Of a stretch of DNA of 64,000 nucleotides, positions 9,113-17,235 are shown one piece after another. The notes below the pieces were generated by a model. That model did no database searches. It was not told the DNA's origin and saw only the letters and a program-made list of their open reading frames with translations. The stretch is taken from the NCBI RefSeq assembly GCF_903969135.1, contig NZ_LR824569.1:992001-1056000 (forward strand). Reading direction: 5' to 3'. The DNA is from Chryseobacterium sp. JV274. Its GTDB lineage: Bacteria; Bacteroidota; Bacteroidia; Flavobacteriales; Weeksellaceae. The position numbers and the translations under genes were made by a program. The number at the start of each line of letters is the position of its first letter. The stretch's first letter is position 1.

Positions 9113-9180
9113 TTTATGTTTTTAGTCTGAGAGATCGGATTGCTCTTTTACCATCGGGTAAAAGGGCCCAAAAACATAAA
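9113..9180 (+). ncRNA. Structured RNA segment downstream of the 26-codon gene
   Basis: An 11-bp perfect outer stem (TTTATGTTTTT 9113-9123 with AAAAACATAAA 9170-9180) encloses a 7-bp stem TTTTACC/GGTAAAA with a four-base ATCG loop (9146-9163). It ends 45 nt before the terminator, so it is probably the 3' part of the same transcript. It may be a stability element, a processed small RNA or an attenuator; this is inferred from sequence symmetry only. Confidence 0.45.
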
Positions 9181-9224
9181 CAAAAAGATCTTAGTTTCAT
9201 AACAAATTTTAATATCCAAATGAG

Positions 9225-9257
9225 AAAAGCCAGTCGCAAGTCTGGCTTTTCTTTTTT
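9225..9257 (+). terminator. Rho-independent terminator
   Basis: AAAAGCCAG (9225-9233) pairs with CTGGCTTTT (9242-9250) around an 8-base loop and is followed by a T-run. It closes the transcript of the 26-codon gene. Confidence 0.85.
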
Positions 9258-9463
9258 ATTAAGGAATTCCGCAAAAGTGTAAATTGTTTATTGCCCACAG
9301 CTTTCACAAACCTTCACAGATTGTTTGGGGACATTTTTTCGTGTTGCGGTAAAATTGTTTCCTACTATAGATTTCCATTCATCATTTATTATTCATCATT
9401 CATTTTACACTGGACCAGACGTTTATTATTATTCAGGATTCTTTTTAACATTCAATAAAGCTT

Positions 9464-9471
9464 TATCTTTG
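9464..9471 (+). promoter_or_regulatory. Candidate -7 box (TATCTTTG) of the AAA+ ATPase gene
   Basis: A perfect TAnnTTTG match 29 bp before the ATG at 9500. Because transcription would start a few bases downstream, the alternative TTG start at 9473 is unlikely. Confidence 0.5.
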
Positions 9472-9499
9472 TTTGTCCAATAATTATTTTATCGTCATC

Positions 9500-10216
9500 A
9501 TGAATCTGTACAATCTTATTATCCAGGATAAAGAACAAGTCAACCTTAACGAAGTATTTCTTGATAAAAACAACAAGGAGCATCTCGTTCAGCTTATCAA
9601 GGAACACAACTATATAAAAGAACTGCAGGAATATGGACTTCCGGTTAATAATAAGATTCTGCTTCAGGGAAGTTCAGGATGCGGAAAAACAATGACAGCA
9701 AAAGCTGTTGCCAATGCCTTAGGAAAAAACATTATAATCCTTAACCTGAGCAATATTGTCTCCTCACGAATCGGCGAAACTTCTCAGAATATCAAAATGA
9801 TATTTGATAAAGCTGCAAGGGAAAGAACAGTACTTTTTCTTGACGAACTGGATCAGATCGGAAAAGCAAGAGGCAGTGATGATAAAGATGTAGGGGAAAT
9901 GAGAAGACTGGTTAATACTTTAATCCAACTCATTGACTATTATCCTGAAAACGCGCTGTTAATTTGTGCTACCAACCATCCTGAAATTATTGATACGGCA
10001 CTGCTAAGACGTTTCCAGCTAAAGATCAATTATGAAATGCCGTCTCAGGAATTTCTGGATCAGTTTTACGATAGTTTATTGTCTAAATTTCCGGAAAATA
10101 TGAGGAATATTGAGCGTAAGTATGGAATTTCTTTTGCGGAAGCCAAAGATTATGCGTTTACCGTGGTTAAAGGTGCTTTGATAAGAAAGTTGGAAGCAAA
10201 AATAGTTGAGAATTGA
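9500..10216 (+). CDS. Small AAA+ ATPase (FtsH/Cdc48-like core)
   Basis: The 238-residue protein is essentially one AAA module: Walker A GSSGCGKT (57-64), the pore-loop/second region of homology NIVSSRIGETSQNIK, Walker B VLFLDELD (111-118), sensor Asn159 in CATNH and the arginines Arg170-Arg171 in ALLRRF. It lacks the protease or extra domains of FtsH, so it probably remodels a protein partner. The ATG at 9500 fits the promoter at 9464. A decayed copy of its last ~34 codons lies at 10833-10937. Confidence 0.85.
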   Translation: MNLYNLIIQDKEQVNLNEVFLDKNNKEHLVQLIKEHNYIKELQEYGLPVNNKILLQGSSGCGKTMTAKAVANALGKNIIILNLSNIVSSRIGETSQNIKMIFDKAARERTVLFLDELDQIGKARGSDDKDVGEMRRLVNTLIQLIDYYPENALLICATNHPEIIDTALLRRFQLKINYEMPSQEFLDQFYDSLLSKFPENMRNIERKYGISFAEAKDYAFTVVKGALIRKLEAKIVEN

Positions 10217-10367
10217 GATCACTAAATTAACTGCCAAAATTATATGATTCCGTTTTACTAGAAACTATTTTTTTTCTTTATTAAAAAATGTCAATTTAGT
10301 AAGTACTGATTAAAACCCATTTTGAATTTGAAAATTTATTAATTTTAAAACACTAGAATCAACACAA

Positions 10368-10775
10368 ATGGACGATAAATTTTTACTCAATCAGCTAACC
10401 AAATCATTTTTTAATTTGTTTACCAATACTAATGGAAAAAAGCCGGACATTGAAAGTATTGATAATATTTGTTTAAATGAAACAATAATAATCAAAAAGG
10501 ATAAAGATAACGAAGAAGTTTATACCCTTGACAGTTTTATTACTCCAAGAATAAAAATTTTAACAGACGGAACCCTTATCGAATTTGAGGAATATGAAGT
10601 AAATGAGGAAACAAAAATAGTTAACAATATTGCCCAACGCTTTTCTAAATACCAAAAGCGTGGATACCTTAATGGTAATTATTTTGAAGGAAGCGGGACT
10701 AAATTTTTTCAGTATGTTAAGACTGCAAAAGGTTGGAAAATAAATTCAGTTATTTGGGAAGACGAAAATATTTAG
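10368..10775 (+). CDS. NTF2-like (SnoaL/DUF4440-type) protein
   Basis: The 135-residue protein shows the NTF2-fold pattern of small Bacteroidota DUF4440-like proteins: an N-terminal helix, then ITPRIKILTDGTLIEFEEYEV, NNIAQRFSKYQ, GSGTKFFQYVKTAKGWKINSVIWEDE. Such proteins form cone-shaped alpha+beta barrels and bind small ligands or have no known activity. It lies between the ATPase gene and a fragment matching that gene's 3' end, so it was probably brought in by the rearrangement there. Its low G+C resembles the surrounding spacer. Confidence 0.65.
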   Translation: MDDKFLLNQLTKSFFNLFTNTNGKKPDIESIDNICLNETIIIKKDKDNEEVYTLDSFITPRIKILTDGTLIEFEEYEVNEETKIVNNIAQRFSKYQKRGYLNGNYFEGSGTKFFQYVKTAKGWKINSVIWEDENI

Positions 10776-10832
10776 ATTAAGACATAAAGGATTTATGAAT
10801 ATAAATGTTGTATTAATTTAAGCGTAAAAACA

Positions 10833-10937
10833 GTTGAAAGAAAGTATTCTATTTCTATTGCTGAAGACTATGCCTTAACTGCCGTTAAAGTGGCTTTAAT
10901 GAAAAAACTGGAAGCAAAAGAATCCATCTCATCATGA
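10833..10937 (+). pseudogene. Decayed 3' fragment of a second AAA+ ATPase gene
   Basis: The frame reads VERKYSISIAEDYALTAV, then KVALMKKLEAK, and stops at TGA 10935-10937. This aligns with the C-terminus of the ATPase encoded at 9500-10216 (IERKYGISFAEAKDYAFTVV, then KGALIRKLEAK), with one codon missing. The TGA overlaps the ATG of yggS as ATGA, an operon-like junction. No start or ATPase core precedes it, so it is a remnant of a paralogue or of the original gene end. Confidence 0.75.
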
Positions 10938-11674
10938 AAGAAGATATCCTGCACAATCTAGCATTGATCAATAACCGAATAAAAAATGCCTGTGAAAAAT
11001 CCGGAAGGAATATTGATGAAGTGAAGTTATTATTGGCCACTAAAACAGTTTCTGCAGATCATATCAAAATTGCTTTGGAAAACGGACAAGCCTTAATTGC
11101 AGAAAACAAAGTACAGGAATTGAAGGAGAAGTATGAGGGCTTAAAAAACACACCCCATGAAAATCACTTTATAGGCCATCTTCAGACCAATAAAATCAAA
11201 GATATCCTGAAATATGGTGTTACCTGCGTTCAGTCTCTGGATCGTCTGGAACTTGCTGAAAAGCTTCATCAAAGACTTTTGACTGAAAACAGGACGATGA
11301 ATGTCTTAATTCAAGTAAATACTTCCAATGAAGAGAGTAAATTCGGAATTGATCCCAGTGGAGCGATTGAGCTTACCCGGAAAATTTCTCACTACTCTAC
11401 TTTGAAAATAAAGGGCTTGATGACCATTGGTCTCTTCAGTGCTGAAACCGAGAAAATAAGAGAATGTTTTAAAATCCTGAAAAATCTTCAACAGGATATC
11501 ATCCGTGAAAACATTCTGAATGTGGAGATGAAAGAACTTTCTATGGGAATGAGCGGAGATCTGGAAATCGCCATTGAAGAAGGAGCCACCATTGTACGGG
11601 TGGGAACTGCAGTTTTTGGGCCGAGAATCTATCCGGACAGTTACTATTGGAATGAAGATAATAAAAAAGCATAA
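10934..11674 (+). CDS. yggS: YggS/PLPBP-family pyridoxal-phosphate-binding protein
   Basis: The 246-residue protein is a single-domain fold-type III PLP protein. Lys37 in LLLATKTVS would hold PLP as a Schiff base. The [52 protein letters not shown] blocks are family signatures, although LSMGMS-type residues bind the phosphate without known enzymatic activity. The family balances vitamin B6 and keto-acid pools. Its ATG overlaps the stop of the ATPase remnant by ATGA, implying former translational coupling. Confidence 0.92.
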   Translation: MKEDILHNLALINNRIKNACEKSGRNIDEVKLLLATKTVSADHIKIALENGQALIAENKVQELKEKYEGLKNTPHENHFIGHLQTNKIKDILKYGVTCVQSLDRLELAEKLHQRLLTENRTMNVLIQVNTSNEESKFGIDPSGAIELTRKISHYSTLKIKGLMTIGLFSAETEKIRECFKILKNLQQDIIRENILNVEMKELSMGMSGDLEIAIEEGATIVRVGTAVFGPRIYPDSYYWNEDNKKA

Positions 11675-11680
11675 AATTAT

Positions 11681-12102
11681 ATGTTTCCATTTACTTATAC
11701 TTTTGAGAGAGAAATTATCAAAGACAAAACATCTGATCAGGTTATTTATACAACCCGTGATATATTGCAGAAAAAAAGGTTCAAAACATTCTTTACGGGC
11801 CGAATTTTGTTTCTTTCGATGAAGGTCTTTTCAAAGAAAGATCCAATTGGCATTATCTATCTTTAATTGACAATGGGAAATTCATTTATAATGAAAACAA
11901 CAAAACACTGACTTACGAAGTAAAGCTATGGAAACTAAACCTTTTTTCGCTTATTTTTCTCATTATTACCATGGCTAATTTTAAAGATATCTTCGGTAAT
12001 CTGTTTCCTTTTTCAGCACTTTTGATCAATCATTTACTTTGCTATTTTGGAAACCGGGGATTGATAAAAAAAATCGTTCATAAAATTAACTATTTGTCCT
12101 AA
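11681..12102 (+). pseudogene. Frameshifted gene for a ~140-residue membrane protein
   Basis: The frame starting MFPFTYTFEREI at 11681 continues to an A7 run at 11771-11777. After it the sensible protein continues in another frame (NILYGPNFVSFDEG, NWHYLSLIDNGKFIYN, then two hydrophobic segments around LFSLIFLIITM and LFPFSALLINHLLCYF) to a stop at 12100-12102. One extra A in the run would restore a single reading frame. It begins 7 bp after yggS. This may be a real frameshift, a phase-variable tract or a sequencing error. Family not recognised. Confidence 0.65.
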
Positions 12103-12225
12103 TTGTTTATCATTTATTACCAACATTAGTATATAGCCAAAAACCTTACAACAAAAGGCTTTTTACAGTCTACAAATTCGGTATACTTTTTGATGTAAAA
12201 CTTTCGTAACCAAACAAATACATGT

Positions 12226-12399
12226 ATGACAAAAAAATTACTCTCGGGCTGCCTATTTATAGCAGTATTATTCTTTTATTCATGTGAAAAAGAAAACACA
12301 CAGATGAAAAGTGGAATTTCAATTGAAACTATTTCAATTATAACCTGCGTTACTATGGGCGTAGCGATTTTGCTTGCCTATAGCATTAAAAGAAGGTAA
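12226..12399 (+). CDS. 57-residue lipoprotein with a C-terminal membrane helix
   Basis: The short frame encodes a lipoprotein-type signal (KKLLSGCLFIAVLFFYSC, lipobox Cys20), a short polar linker, then a second hydrophobic helix at about 35-53 (ISIITCVTMGVAILLAYS) and the tail IKRR. It is followed by a clear terminator at 12424-12445, which supports it as a transcribed unit. The combination of lipid anchor and helix in so small a protein is unusual. Function unknown. Confidence 0.55.
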   Translation: MTKKLLSGCLFIAVLFFYSCEKENTQMKSGISIETISIITCVTMGVAILLAYSIKRR

Positions 12400-12423
12400 A
12401 GAAATATGACAGAAATAATAGAA

Positions 12424-12445
12424 CACCTCTCAGTTTTGAGAGGTG
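12424..12445 (+). terminator. Rho-independent terminator
   Basis: CACCTCTCA and TGAGAGGTG form a 9-bp perfect stem with a four-base loop, followed by a T-rich stretch, 25 bp after the 57-codon gene. Confidence 0.8.
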
Positions 12446-12532
12446 ATTTATTTTAAAATAGTAATTAAATGATTGACATTTCATTAAAATATAATAAATT
12501 TCAAAAAATTCCCTTCCGCAACTAATAAACCT

Positions 12533-12643
12533 ATGAAAAAAACACCTCTGGCAGTACTTTTACCTTTGCTCATTTTGAACTGTACTCACAAAAAGAAAAT
12601 ACTCAACAGGCAAAAAAAGAGAACCCAAACCTTAATTACTTGA
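12533..12643 (+). pseudogene. Truncated lipoprotein gene interrupted by an intergenic repeat
   Basis: The frame gives a normal lipoprotein signal (MKKTPLAVLLPLLILNC, lipobox LILNC) and then only a short lysine-rich run before the stop at 12641-12643. From there the DNA matches the GAGATTGCT...CGCAATGAC repeat family also seen at 16955-16982. The repeat has probably replaced the 3' end of a once longer gene. A short secreted lipopeptide is the alternative. Confidence 0.4.
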
Positions 12644-12675
12644 GATTGCTACGCTTTGCTCGCAATGACAGAAAA

Positions 12676-12710
12676 CAAAAATCCCTCTCATTACTGAAAG
12701 GGATTTTTTA
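12676..12710 (-). terminator. Terminator of gcvP
   Basis: AAAATCCCT and AGGGATTTTT are inverted 18 bp downstream of the gcvP stop and give a T-run on the minus strand. Confidence 0.75.
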
Positions 12711-12727
12711 TAGTTAAAAAACTAAGA

Positions 12728-15586
12728 TTACATATAGGCTTCAATCGGCTCACAAGTACATACTAAGTTTCTGTCTCCGTAAGCTTCATCTACTCTTGAT
12801 ACAGAAGCGAAGAATTTATGGTCTCTTACCCACTCTAATGGATAAGCTGCTTTTTCTCTGCTGTATGGTTTATCCCAAGAATCTGAGATCACCAATTGCT
12901 CTGTGTGAGGAGCGTTTTTCAATACGTTGTTTGCAGCATCTGCTTCACCGTTAGCAATTTCATCAATTTCTTTTTTGATAGAAATCAATGCTTCAGCGAA
13001 ACGGTCAATTTCAGATTTGCTTTCAGATTCTGTAGGCTCAATCATCAACGTTCCTGCAACAGGGAAAGAAACAGTAGGAGCATGGAAACCATAATCCATC
13101 AATCTCTTCGCCACATCAGCCACTTCAATTCCTAAAGATTTGAACTGACGGAAATCTACGATACATTCGTGAGCTACTCTTCCGTTTTCGTTAGAATATA
13201 AGATTGGGAAGTGTTCTGCTAAAATTTCTTTCAGGTAGTTAGCATTCATGATTGCGTGACCTGTAGCCTTTTTAAGACCTTCAGTTCCCAGCATCTTGAT
13301 GTAAGAATAAGAAATATTAAGGATCAATCCTGAACCGTAAGGTGCAGCAGAAATACCCTCAATAGCTTCTTTAGACCCGATTCTGATATTCGCATTAGAA
13401 GGAAGGAAAGGAACCAAGTGTTTAGCAACGCAGATTGGACCTACTCCAGGACCTCCACCTCCGTGAGGAATTGCGAAAGTTTTGTGAAGATTAAGGTGGC
13501 AAACGTCAGCTCCGATGTTTCCAGGACTTGTAAATCCTACCTGAGCGTTCATGTTGGCACCATCCATATATACTTGTCCTCCGTGTTCGTGGATAAGGTT
13601 GGTAATTTCTTTAATGTTAGCATCAAAGAATCCGTAAGTTGAAGGATAAGTGATCATTACAGCAGATAAGTTTGCTGAATGAAGTTCTGTTTTAGCTTTA
13701 AGGTCTTCGAAGTCGATTTCACCGTTTTCAAGGTTTTTCACAACTACGATTTTCATTCCTGCCATAGCTGCAGAAGCCGGGTTGGTTCCATGTGCAGACT
13801 GAGGGATCAATACTACATTTCTGTGGTGGTCTCCTCTTGAGATATGGTATTCTCTGATTACCATTAATCCTGCATATTCTCCCTGAGCTCCAGAGTTTGG
13901 CTGAAGAGAAGTTCCTGCAAAACCTGTGATTTCTGCTAAGTCTTTTTCTAATTCGCGGATCATTTCCTGGTAACCTTCAGCCTGATTTACAGGTACAAAT
14001 GGGTGAACGGCACCCCAGTTTTCCCATGAAAGCGGTAACATCTGAGTTGCTGCGTTCAGTTTCATTGTACAAGATCCTAAAGAAATCATTGAATGGGTCA
14101 ATGATAAGTCTTTTCTCTCAAGACGCTTGATGTAACGCATCAATTCTGTTTCCGTATGATATTTGTTGAATACTGATTCCATAAGAATTTCGTCTTTTCT
14201 TAAGTTTTCGTCCGGAATGCTGTATCCTTCTTTTATTTCTAATTTGAAAGTCTGCTTATCTTTAAACTGAGCGAAAGAAGCCATCAGAACATTTAATTTC
14301 TCTAATGTTGTGCTTTCGTTGATCGCAATGCTTACCACACCTTCTGTGAAGTAGTTAAGGTTAAGTCTGTGATCCTGCATCAATCTGATTAATCTTCCTT
14401 TCTCATCTTCAGGCATCGTCATTTTCACAGTATCAAAGATTGGCTCTTCTACTACCTGATAACCTAATGCTTTAAGACCTCCTTTCAAAGCATTTGCTTT
14501 AAAGTGGATCTGATCAGCGATATAGTTTAATCCTTTTGGACCGTGATATACAGCATACATTCCTGCCATTACTGCTAAAAGAACCTGAGCTGTACAGATG
14601 TTTGAAGTAGCTTTTTCTCTTTTGATATGCTGCTCTCTTGTCTGTAACGCCATTCTTAATGCACGTCTTCCGTACATATCCTGAGAAACTCCGATGATTC
14701 TTCCCGGAATATCTCTTTTATAGTCTTCTTTACAAGCAAAGAAAGCTGCGTGAGGGCCTCCATATCCTAATGGAATACCAAATCTCTGTGTAGTTCCTAC
14801 CGCACAGTCAGCTCCCATTTCTGACGGAGACTTTAGTTTCACCAAAGCCATCGGATCACAAGCAACAGCTACCTGAAGGTCAAGCTTTTTGTATTCTACG
14901 ATATCTTCTGTATAATCTAAAACGATTCCGTTTTTACCAGGATACTGTAATAAAACTCCATAATAAGAACCATCAAACTGGTGTGCTTTATGATCTCCTA
15001 CTACGATTTCGATTTCTAATCCTTCAGCTTTTGTTTTTAATACAGAAACTGTTTGAGGAAGAACAAGGTCAGAAATAAAGAATTTATTAGCTCCTGCTTT
15101 TTTCTGATCTTTCGTTCTGTTGTTGAAGAACATATGCATTGCTTCAGCTGCAGCAGTAGATTCATCCAGCAAAGATGCATTAGCCAATGCAAAACCTGTA
15201 AGATCACATACTACAGTCTGGAAATTAAGAAGAGCTTCAAGTCTTCCCTGTGCAATTTCTGCCTGATAAGGAGTATAGGCTGTATACCAGCTAGGGTTTT
15301 CAAAAATATTTCTCTGGATTGCTGAAGGCAAAAGTGTATTGTGGTATCCAAATCCGATATAACTCGTATAATCTGTATTTTTAGATGCCAATTCTTTTGA
15401 GTGGTTCAACATTTCGTATTCAGAAAGCGGTTCCGAGATCTCAAGATCTTTCTCTAAACGGATAGAAGATGGAATGGTCTGAGAAATTAACTCTTCAATA
15501 CTAGAAACGCCAAGTTTCTCCAACATCGCCTGTTTATCGGCTTCATTAAGGGAAATGTGACGGCTCACAAACTGTTCTGTATTCAT
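12728..15586 (-). CDS. gcvP: Glycine dehydrogenase (decarboxylating), P-protein of the glycine cleavage system
   Basis: The 952-residue protein is the full-length single-chain P-protein, with both the N-terminal half (YHNTLLPSAIQRNI, YQAEIAQGRLEALLNFQT) and the C-terminal half carrying the PLP-binding lysine in HLNLHKTFAIPHGGGGPG at about residue 700. It decarboxylates glycine and passes the aminomethyl group to lipoyl-GcvH in the cytoplasm. gcvT and gcvH are not adjacent, as is usual in Flavobacteriia. It is monocistronic with a terminator at 12676-12710. Confidence 0.97.
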   Translation of the reverse strand: MNTEQFVSRHISLNEADKQAMLEKLGVSSIEELISQTIPSSIRLEKDLEISEPLSEYEMLNHSKELASKNTDYTSYIGFGYHNTLLPSAIQRNIFENPSWYTAYTPYQAEIAQGRLEALLNFQTVVCDLTGFALANASLLDESTAAAEAMHMFFNNRTKDQKKAGANKFFISDLVLPQTVSVLKTKAEGLEIEIVVGDHKAHQFDGSYYGVLLQYPGKNGIVLDYTEDIVEYKKLDLQVAVACDPMALVKLKSPSEMGADCAVGTTQRFGIPLGYGGPHAAFFACKEDYKRDIPGRIIGVSQDMYGRRALRMALQTREQHIKREKATSNICTAQVLLAVMAGMYAVYHGPKGLNYIADQIHFKANALKGGLKALGYQVVEEPIFDTVKMTMPEDEKGRLIRLMQDHRLNLNYFTEGVVSIAINESTTLEKLNVLMASFAQFKDKQTFKLEIKEGYSIPDENLRKDEILMESVFNKYHTETELMRYIKRLERKDLSLTHSMISLGSCTMKLNAATQMLPLSWENWGAVHPFVPVNQAEGYQEMIRELEKDLAEITGFAGTSLQPNSGAQGEYAGLMVIREYHISRGDHHRNVVLIPQSAHGTNPASAAMAGMKIVVVKNLENGEIDFEDLKAKTELHSANLSAVMITYPSTYGFFDANIKEITNLIHEHGGQVYMDGANMNAQVGFTSPGNIGADVCHLNLHKTFAIPHGGGGPGVGPICVAKHLVPFLPSNANIRIGSKEAIEGISAAPYGSGLILNISYSYIKMLGTEGLKKATGHAIMNANYLKEILAEHFPILYSNENGRVAHECIVDFRQFKSLGIEVADVAKRLMDYGFHAPTVSFPVAGTLMIEPTESESKSEIDRFAEALISIKKEIDEIANGEADAANNVLKNAPHTEQLVISDSWDKPYSREKAAYPLEWVRDHKFFASVSRVDEAYGDRNLVCTCEPIEAYM

Positions 15587-16061
15587 TTTTATTTATTAGA
15601 TTTTGTTTGTAAAAAGATGTGTAAAATTACAATTTTTTGAATGATTGTACAAGAGCATTTCCGGGGTGATAATTCACAAAAATATTTGTGATTTTTATCA
15701 CACTCTATTTTAATTAACCTTTTAACAATGTTTATGTAAATCCCAACAAACACACTCCTTATTCTATACATAATATGCAACAAAACAATCAATTCACTTT
15801 CAATAAAATACTGACATCATATTTAAAACAATGTGAATTATTTACGAGTTATGTCTTACTGATTAAAGTTATCTTTAGAATATTCTCCAATCATTAGTTT
15901 TATTCAAAATGTAAACTTAAACCCAATTAAAGGATAATGTAAGAACTATTCGGGTATAGAATTTAAGCCTGAGACTCTATTAAAAAGCAAGCAATATCTG
16001 CTATACATCAGGTTTAAAGAATTTTATGAAATTTTATTAATTATATTTATTCTAAATTAAT
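15587..16061. other. AT-rich upstream region of gcvP without a recognisable gene
   Basis: About 475 bp of very AT-rich sequence between divergent genes. It should contain the gcvP promoter and any glycine-responsive control. I looked for the paired glycine-riboswitch pattern and did not see it. Confidence 0.4.
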
Positions 16062-16069
16062 ATATTTGC
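16062..16069 (+). promoter_or_regulatory. -7 box (TATATTTG) almost touching a start codon
   Basis: A perfect TAnnTTTG match ends only 3 bp before the ATG at 16073. Since Bacteroidota transcripts start about 5-8 nt after this box, the message would be leaderless or start at the second ATG (16079). Confidence 0.45.
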
Positions 16070-16072
16070 AAC

Positions 16073-16222
16073 ATGAATATGATTGTCCCATTTAAAGTTC
16101 CGCCTTTGGCACCTTACTCATTCAATAACGAAGAGATGTTCTGTGAAAAGAAATCGTGTTGTAAGAAATTCAAGAAAGGGAAAAGATGCAAAAAATGTCC
16201 GGGAAGAAAGAAAATGGCATAA
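16073..16222 (+). CDS. 49-residue Cys/Lys-rich small protein
   Basis: The short frame encodes a hydrophobic/proline start (IVPFKVPPLAPYSF) and then a strongly basic region with five cysteines arranged C-x5-CC-x8-C-x2-C (FCEKKSCCKKFKKGKRCKKC). The pattern suggests a zinc-ribbon-like or nucleic-acid-binding microprotein. It has a promoter immediately upstream and ends 1 bp before the convergent stop of the J-domain gene. It is too short for standard gene cut-offs. Function unknown. Confidence 0.65.
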   Translation: MNMIVPFKVPPLAPYSFNNEEMFCEKKSCCKKFKKGKRCKKCPGRKKMA

Positions 16223-16223
16223 A

Positions 16224-16871
16224 CTAGCTGAAATTTTTTATCAGCACATAGATAGCAATCGCTATAATAACAATTCCCCAGATCAGCATCATAATCTTAG
16301 GCTGACCGGATTTATTAATCCGTGTTCTAGGTTGTGGTTTAAACATTTCTTCCACCGTGTTTTTGAACTTCTCAGAATCGTTCTCAAAAACTTCTGTGAT
16401 GGTAATTCCCTGAACAACGGTTTTGTGCAAAAGAGAATTCGTTGCATGAAGCAAAAGCTGGAATTTTCCATCTTTAAATTCTGTGATCTTAAAGATCCTT
16501 TCTCCATACGGCTTTTCTAATCCGAAAGGCAGTACTTTCACCACATCGGCATTACTCGTCTGCCAGTTGATGATAATCTCCTCCCCTTTTTTCGCATGAA
16601 TTTTATTCGCTGTAAAAGTTTTGATCGCAGGTGGGATATTATATCTGAAACTTCTCTGATGATTTTCTAAATTCTGATCATATGCACGTCTTCTGACAGG
16701 ATCACTCAACGTTTCATAAGCTTCCTGGATTTCGCGAAAACGGTCAGCAAAAAAGTCGTCATTGTCATTTTTATCAGGATGATATTTTAAAGACAGTTTT
16801 CGATACGCTTTTTTGACGTCTTCTTCCGAAGCATCCTGGGATATACCGAGAAAATAGTAGTAATCTTTCAT
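16224..16871 (-). CDS. J-domain (DnaJ-class) membrane-anchored co-chaperone
   Basis: The 215-residue protein has an N-terminal J domain with the HPD motif at 31-33 (LKYHPDKND), which would stimulate a DnaK ATPase. A middle beta-rich region (residues ~75-150) with no Gly/Phe or zinc-finger segment follows, then one C-terminal membrane helix (MMLIWGIVIIAIAIYVLI). It is a class III-type J protein that probably recruits DnaK to the inner membrane. The start at 16871 places MKDYYYFLGI as is usual. Substrate unknown. Confidence 0.88.
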   Translation of the reverse strand: MKDYYYFLGISQDASEEDVKKAYRKLSLKYHPDKNDNDDFFADRFREIQEAYETLSDPVRRRAYDQNLENHQRSFRYNIPPAIKTFTANKIHAKKGEEIIINWQTSNADVVKVLPFGLEKPYGERIFKITEFKDGKFQLLLHATNSLLHKTVVQGITITEVFENDSEKFKNTVEEMFKPQPRTRINKSGQPKIMMLIWGIVIIAIAIYVLIKNFS

Positions 16872-17010
16872 TGAGAAATACAAAAATAAGGATTTATTTT
16901 TCTTTGTGTTTGATGTTTACGGTAAAATTTTGTTGAAAGTATAGATCAAAAAGTCATTGCGAACCGAAGGTGAAGCAATCTCAATACAGTTCGTAATCTA
17001 TTGGTTGAAA

Positions 17011-17152
17011 AACGCAAGGGCGCCAAGTTTTTTTAAGCTGCCTGAATATTTTTAAGACGCAAAGATTTTATCTCCGATAAAATTGTACTTCTCTAAAAGT
17101 GAAATGGATATTTCAACGGCACTTTTGTCATTCCGAGCATAGCGAGGAATCT
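17011..17152. repeat. ~140-bp dispersed repeat, copy 1
   Basis: The stretch shares long blocks in order with 28284-28423: AACGCAA-GGC-CAAG, AAGCTG, TTTTTAAG-CGC-AAGATTTTATCT, CGATAAA-TTGTAC, then GTCATTCCGAGCA-AGC-AGGAAT. The right end is a GTCATTCCGA repeat of the palindromic family. Adjacent, at 16955-16982, lies another short repeat (CATTGCGA...GCAATCTCAA). Confidence 0.6.
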
Positions 17153-17235
17153 CAACTTCGATTAGAGGTATTTCCCGCAGATTACGAAGATCATTTCGCA
17201 ACAACTTTAATGATAACCACTAAAAGGTAATAGAC

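Noticed and set aside
9473..9499. TTG start of the AAA+ ATPase at 9473
   Set aside because: It lies 2 bp from the -7 box, where transcription has not yet begun; the ATG at 9500 fits.
11771..11777. A7 run as a programmed frameshift site
   Set aside because: Programmed slippage is possible, but no stimulatory structure or conserved product is visible; a plain indel or read error is simpler.
11574..11822. 82-codon frame overlapping the yggS 3' end
   Set aside because: Out of frame with yggS and with the downstream membrane protein; no family features.
15589..15792. 67-codon frame upstream of gcvP
   Set aside because: Amino-acid pattern without coding character, in the promoter region of gcvP.
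15587..16061. Glycine riboswitch ahead of gcvP
   Set aside because: No tandem aptamer pattern could be read on the minus strand.
16083..16520. 145-codon plus-strand frame over the 49-codon gene and the J-domain gene
   Set aside because: It is an antisense shadow of the J-domain gene, and the first part is better explained by the Cys-rich small protein in another frame.
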